Positions 61,129-64,000 of a stretch of 64,000 bases of DNA are shown in pieces (the stretch's first letter is position 1; every line of letters begins with the position of its first letter). The translations under genes were made by a program, and so were the position numbers. The stretch comes from JAVVSR01 sp036654095 (GTDB lineage: Bacteria > Bacillota > Clostridia > Christensenellales > CAG-917). The DNA lies in contig JAVVSR010000005.1 of NCBI GenBank assembly GCA_036654095.1, positions 1 to 64,000 on the forward strand, read 5' to 3'. Under the pieces are notes generated by a model. That model had not been told where the DNA came from. It did not search any database and saw only the letters and a program-made list of their open reading frames with translations.

Positions 61129-62138
61129 TATAAAATGACCTCGTCGCCTAAAACGACTTCGCCCAATAGGCAAGCGTTTTCGCCAAGCGCGTTAGCTTCT
61201 GAAATAACAGCGCTCGCAATAGATTTATCCACAGCCAACACCATACCGATACCCATATTAAAGGTATTATAAATTTTTCTATCTGAAATGCCCGACATTT
61301 TTTGCATAAGTTTAAACACAGGTGGCACTTCATAACTATTGCGGTCAATCTTTGCCGTTAAACCTTTTGTAAACATCCTTGGAATGTTTTCAATAAAGCC
61401 ACCGCCAGTAATGTGCGCCATACCCTTAATTTCAAATGTTTCAACAAGTTTCATTAGCGACTTAACATATATACGAGTCGGCGTAAGCAGTACTTCTCCT
61501 AAAACACCGCCCAACTCCTCGTTATAAGATGTCAAAACCTTTTTATCTTCGCCAAAAATTTTCCGTACCAATGAAAATCCGTTGCTGTGAATGCCACTTG
61601 AAGCAAGCCCAATAAGCGCGTCGCCTGCTTTTATTTTTGAACCGTCAATAATTTTATCTTTTTTAACTATGCCTACGGCAAAGCCTGCTATATCATATTC
61701 GTCTTTAGCGTAAAAACCGGGCATCTCTGCCGTTTCCCCACCAATTAGCGCCGATACACCTTGCCTACATCCATCCGCAACACCCTTAACTATTTCAGCA
61801 ACCTTCTCGGGTACTAGTTTTGAAATCGCAATATAATCCAAAAAAATCAATGGCTTTGCGCCCAAAGCAACAATATCGTTTACGCACATTGCAACGGCAT
61901 CAATACCTATCGTATCGTGCTTATCCATTATAAACGCATATTTAAGCTTAGTTCCAACGCCATCGGTGCCTGCAACCAAAACGTCGCCATCAGGCTTATC
62001 GTCAAGCGCGTAACAACCGCCAAAGCTACCAATATCGCCCAATACGCTATTGTTGTAAGTAGACTTCACGTATTGCTTCATCAAACTTACCGCTTTATAA
62101 CCAGCTTCAATGTCAACACCAGCATCTTTATAGTCCAT
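61128..62138 (-). CDS. purM: phosphoribosylformylglycinamidine cyclo-ligase PurM
   Basis: AIR synthetase. 336 aa from the ATG at 62138 (AGAGAGG SD): YKDAGVDIEAGYKAVSLM, VAGTDGVGTKLKYAF, GIDAVAMCVNDIVALGAKPL, LIGGETAEMPGFY, ASSGIHSNGFSLVRKI and AHITGGGFIENIPRM. The upstream extension to 62162 is dropped because the SD fixes the start. Separated from purE by 131 nt that include a hairpin; purC and purF, often found here, are absent. Confidence 0.97.
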   Translation of the reverse strand: MDYKDAGVDIEAGYKAVSLMKQYVKSTYNNSVLGDIGSFGGCYALDDKPDGDVLVAGTDGVGTKLKYAFIMDKHDTIGIDAVAMCVNDIVALGAKPLIFLDYIAISKLVPEKVAEIVKGVADGCRQGVSALIGGETAEMPGFYAKDEYDIAGFAVGIVKKDKIIDGSKIKAGDALIGLASSGIHSNGFSLVRKIFGEDKKVLTSYNEELGGVLGEVLLTPTRIYVKSLMKLVETFEIKGMAHITGGGFIENIPRMFTKGLTAKIDRNSYEVPPVFKLMQKMSGISDRKIYNTFNMGIGMVLAVDKSIASAVISEANALGENACLLGEVVLGDEVIL

Positions 62139-62241
62139 ATTAACCTCTCTATTTGCCCTCATTTTAAGTTTTGCAAAACAACGAAATTAGCATAAGTAAA
62201 AGCAGGCATAAATTTATTTTTCTAATTATGGTAAAAATAAT

Positions 62242-62266
62242 TAATGGCAGAAAAATTCTGCCATTA
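62242..62266 (-). terminator. hairpin after purE (terminator or attenuator)
   Basis: TAATGGCAGAA (62242-62252) pairs with TTCTGCCATTA (62256-62266), 3 nt beyond the purE stop. On the minus strand ATTATTTTT follows. It would reduce transcription into purM. Confidence 0.75.
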
Positions 62267-62269
62267 AAA

Positions 62270-62761
62270 CTACTTTAGTTCGTTTTGTAATTTTTCGTCG
62301 TCGGCAACAACTTTATCCGCAATCTCAGCCTTGAAGCAAACAAGTTTCTTCATAAACTTAGGATACTTAAGCGATAAAATTTGAACAGCCAATAAACCTG
62401 CATTTTCTGCGCCGTTTATCGCAACACAAGCCACCGGAACACCGCTAGGCATTTGTACTGTTGACAACAAGCTGTCAAGACCGTCCAAAGTTGAACTTTT
62501 AATTGGAATACCGATAACGGGCAACGGAGTGCTAGCCGCGAGTACGCCTGCAAGATGAGCGGCCTTACCTGCCGCAGCGATAATCACTTCAATGCCTAAA
62601 TCCATTGCTTCCGAGGCAAATGTGGCGGCAATAGACGGAGTGCGGTGAGCGGAAATAACCCTAACTATTGGTTCAATTTCAAACTTTTTTAAAATATCCA
62701 AAGCTGGCTTAACAACATCAAAATCGTTTTTACTTCCCATAATGATAGCTACTTTAGGCAT
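62270..62761 (-). CDS. purE: 5-(carboxyamino)imidazole ribonucleotide mutase PurE
   Basis: Converts N5-CAIR to CAIR. 163 aa from the ATG at 62761 (GGAGG, 5-nt spacing): VAIIMGSKNDFDVVKPALD, RVISAHRTPSIAATFA (catalytic His) and IAAAGKAAHLAGVLAA, closer to class I PurE (which needs PurK) than to class II. First gene after the consensus pur promoter. Confidence 0.95.
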   Translation of the reverse strand: MPKVAIIMGSKNDFDVVKPALDILKKFEIEPIVRVISAHRTPSIAATFASEAMDLGIEVIIAAAGKAAHLAGVLAASTPLPVIGIPIKSSTLDGLDSLLSTVQMPSGVPVACVAINGAENAGLLAVQILSLKYPKFMKKLVCFKAEIADKVVADDEKLQNELK

Positions 62762-62790
62762 AGTGACCTCCATACCAAATTGATACGCTT

Positions 62791-62819
62791 ATTATATTTT
62801 TTTTTGTCGAAAGTGTCAA
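62791..62819 (-). promoter_or_regulatory. consensus sigma-A promoter of purE with embedded Spo0A-box-like site
   Basis: Minus strand TTGACA (62814-62819), 17-bp spacer, TATAAT (62791-62796), both hexamers perfect. TTTGTCGAA (plus strand 62803-62811), a Spo0A-box match, lies wholly inside the spacer. The leader to the purE ATG is only about 25 nt, too short for a purine riboswitch. Confidence 0.88.
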
Positions 62820-62902
62820 ACAAAAAGCAAGGCATTTGTCACAAATTATTTAAACGCACAGCGATTAATATATAAACTTAGTATAAATAGATAATATACT
62901 AA

Positions 62903-64000
62903 TTAAATATCAAATATTTTATATTCAAAACGCTTAGTAATTTCATCGGCAAATGCAGATGAAAATGCTATGATACAAGGTTTTTTTTGATACGTCACGG
63001 GATTGACTGAAAATTCATAAAATCTATAATCGGGATAATCGGATTTTATATTTTTAATTTTCTTTTTAAAATCTTTATTAAAGCAATGTTCAACCGCAGG
63101 CGGAAGCAATTTGTTTAAATTGCTAGCAAGGTAATCAAACTTTAAAATATTGCATATAGTTTCATTATCAAAGCCTTTACTTAGCATAAATTTTTTCACC
63201 TCGTCATAAAGCACAAATAGCTGACAAAAATCGGTAACATAACCACTCAATTCGCTATAAAAATCAAACGGACTACTATATTTTAAGCCATAATATATAA
63301 TACTATTAAACCTTTGACTGTTAAAAACGCTGTCAACTGCCACTTCTAGGCGCTTTAATGATATTATATCATTTTTTGTCAACCAAGGAGTTTCCGTGAC
63401 TTCATAAGGTGGTGTTTCGTTTACAACATATCCATCTGCAAGCTCATTTTCAAGTTTGCTGCCCTTTAAAACCTTTAAAAATCCAACCTGTATTTGGTGG
63501 CCACCTAATGAATATAATTCATTGAAACTCTGCTTAAACGATAACATATCTTCATATGGAAGGCCAACAATTAAGTCGGTATGAATATGACTATTATTAA
63601 AACTAACTAACTTTTTAATATTACTTGCAGATATTTCTAAATTTTCAAAACGATTTACGGCTTCAAGCGCTTTTTTTGAATAGCTTTGATAACCTATTTC
63701 AAATTGAAACAATCCTTTCTTGGCATTTTTTATCGCATTTAATAATCCCTCGTCAAAAAGTTCAGGAGCAACTTCAAAATGAAATCTTATTTTATCATTT
63801 GAAAAGTTTTCATTTATCCAATTTAAAAGCCTTTCCGCATACCTTTTATTTGCATTAAAGGTGCGGTCTACAAATTTAATTAAACGAATATCTTTGTTTT
63901 TAAACTTCAGTAACTCGCGAGTAACTTCTTCAAACGGAAATTGACGAAGTTTTGTCCCCGCGCTCATACAGTAACTGCACGAAAACGGACAGCCTCGCGA
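62903..64000 (-). CDS. B12-binding-type radical SAM protein, 5' end cut by window
   Basis: The frame is open to the window edge: upstream of an internal ATG (63967) it reads SRGCPFSCSYCMSAGTKLRQ, the CxxxCxxC radical SAM cluster motif. The rest of the barrel follows (FVDRTFNANKRYAERLLNWI; FEIGYQSYSKKALEAVNR; HTDLIVGLPYEDMLSF). The C-terminal domain resembles the DUF4080 type found on B12-binding radical SAM proteins. The N-terminal cobalamin-binding part would lie outside the window. Substrate unknown. Confidence 0.85.
   Translation of the reverse strand, partial: SRGCPFSCSYCMSAGTKLRQFPFEEVTRELLKFKNKDIRLIKFVDRTFNANKRYAERLLNWINENFSNDKIRFHFEVAPELFDEGLLNAIKNAKKGLFQFEIGYQSYSKKALEAVNRFENLEISASNIKKLVSFNNSHIHTDLIVGLPYEDMLSFKQSFNELYSLGGHQIQVGFLKVLKGSKLENELADGYVVNETPPYEVTETPWLTKNDIISLKRLEVAVDSVFNSQRFNSIIYYGLKYSSPFDFYSELSGYVTDFCQLFVLYDEVKKFMLSKGFDNETICNILKFDYLASNLNKLLPPAVEHCFNKDFKKKIKNIKSDYPDYRFYEFSVNPVTYQKKPCIIAFSSAFADEITKRFEYKIFDI

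Noticed and set aside
62762..62790. Purine riboswitch before purE
   Set aside because: The promoter leaves a leader of only about 25 nt.

Overview
The window is AT-rich DNA from an endospore-forming Firmicute, most likely a member of Clostridia. The evidence is three sporulation sigma factors (sigK, sigG, sigE) with the SpoIIGA protease, a PdaB-type deacetylase, a DNPR-type MurE (meso-DAP), a SepF/FtsA/FtsZ/DivIB divisome, an RqcH homologue and a fused clostridial-type PurL. I cannot name a species. Two runs of exactly 100 N (11665-11764 and 58475-58574) are assembly gaps, and both fall inside tandem repeats. Almost all genes lie on the minus strand.

Layout by position. 1-5.5 kb: sporulation regulators (sigK; an RluA-type pseudouridine synthase; nrdR; a YlmC/YmxH-like PRC-barrel gene; sigG; sigE; spoIIGA). 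5.5-7.8 kb: a long gene-free stretch with an 82-bp tandem array carrying DnaA-box-like sites, a palindromic DnaA-box pair and a 62-bp array. 7.8-22.8 kb: the division and cell-wall (dcw) cluster, in transcription order mraZ, rsmH, ftsL-like, ftsI/spoVD, murE, mraY, murD, ftsW, murA, divIB, ftsA, ftsZ. It is split by terminators and repeats, and murF, murG and murC are absent. 23.6-32 kb: a metallophosphoesterase, a small conserved cysteine-containing protein, and a protein quality-control block (engB, lon, clpX, clpP, tig). 32-36 kb: rqcH, an ABC-F ATPase and tRNA-Ser(UGA).

36.4-45.5 kb is the accessory region and the most interesting part. A consensus promoter drives a leftward four-gene operon: a TIR-domain protein, a 658-aa protein of unknown fold, a MinD/ParA-like ATPase with a KGGSGRTS P-loop, and a 970-aa protein ending in a GNAT acetyltransferase domain. 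Divergently transcribed from it is a four-helix membrane protein with two Rossmann-like regions and a C-terminal RyR domain. TIR domains can make ADP-ribose-type signals and RyR domains are predicted nucleotide-ligand sensors, so I propose an undescribed TIR/RyR signalling or defence system. That function is inference.

45.6-51.2 kb: thiN, a small membrane protein, an RluD-like synthase, lspA, sepF, ylmE, a tandem-OB SSB-like protein and pdaB. 51.4-62.8 kb: purine synthesis read from a perfect sigma-A promoter with an embedded Spo0A-box-like sequence (purE, purM, purN, purH, purD, purL), followed by a YgiQ-type radical SAM gene. purC and purF are absent. The right edge cuts a second radical SAM gene.

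A recurring oddity is that nearly every larger intergenic space holds a different minisatellite (units of 7, 24, 62, 67, 82 and 87 bp). Several begin at, or include, the 3' end of a gene (murA, clpP, thiN).
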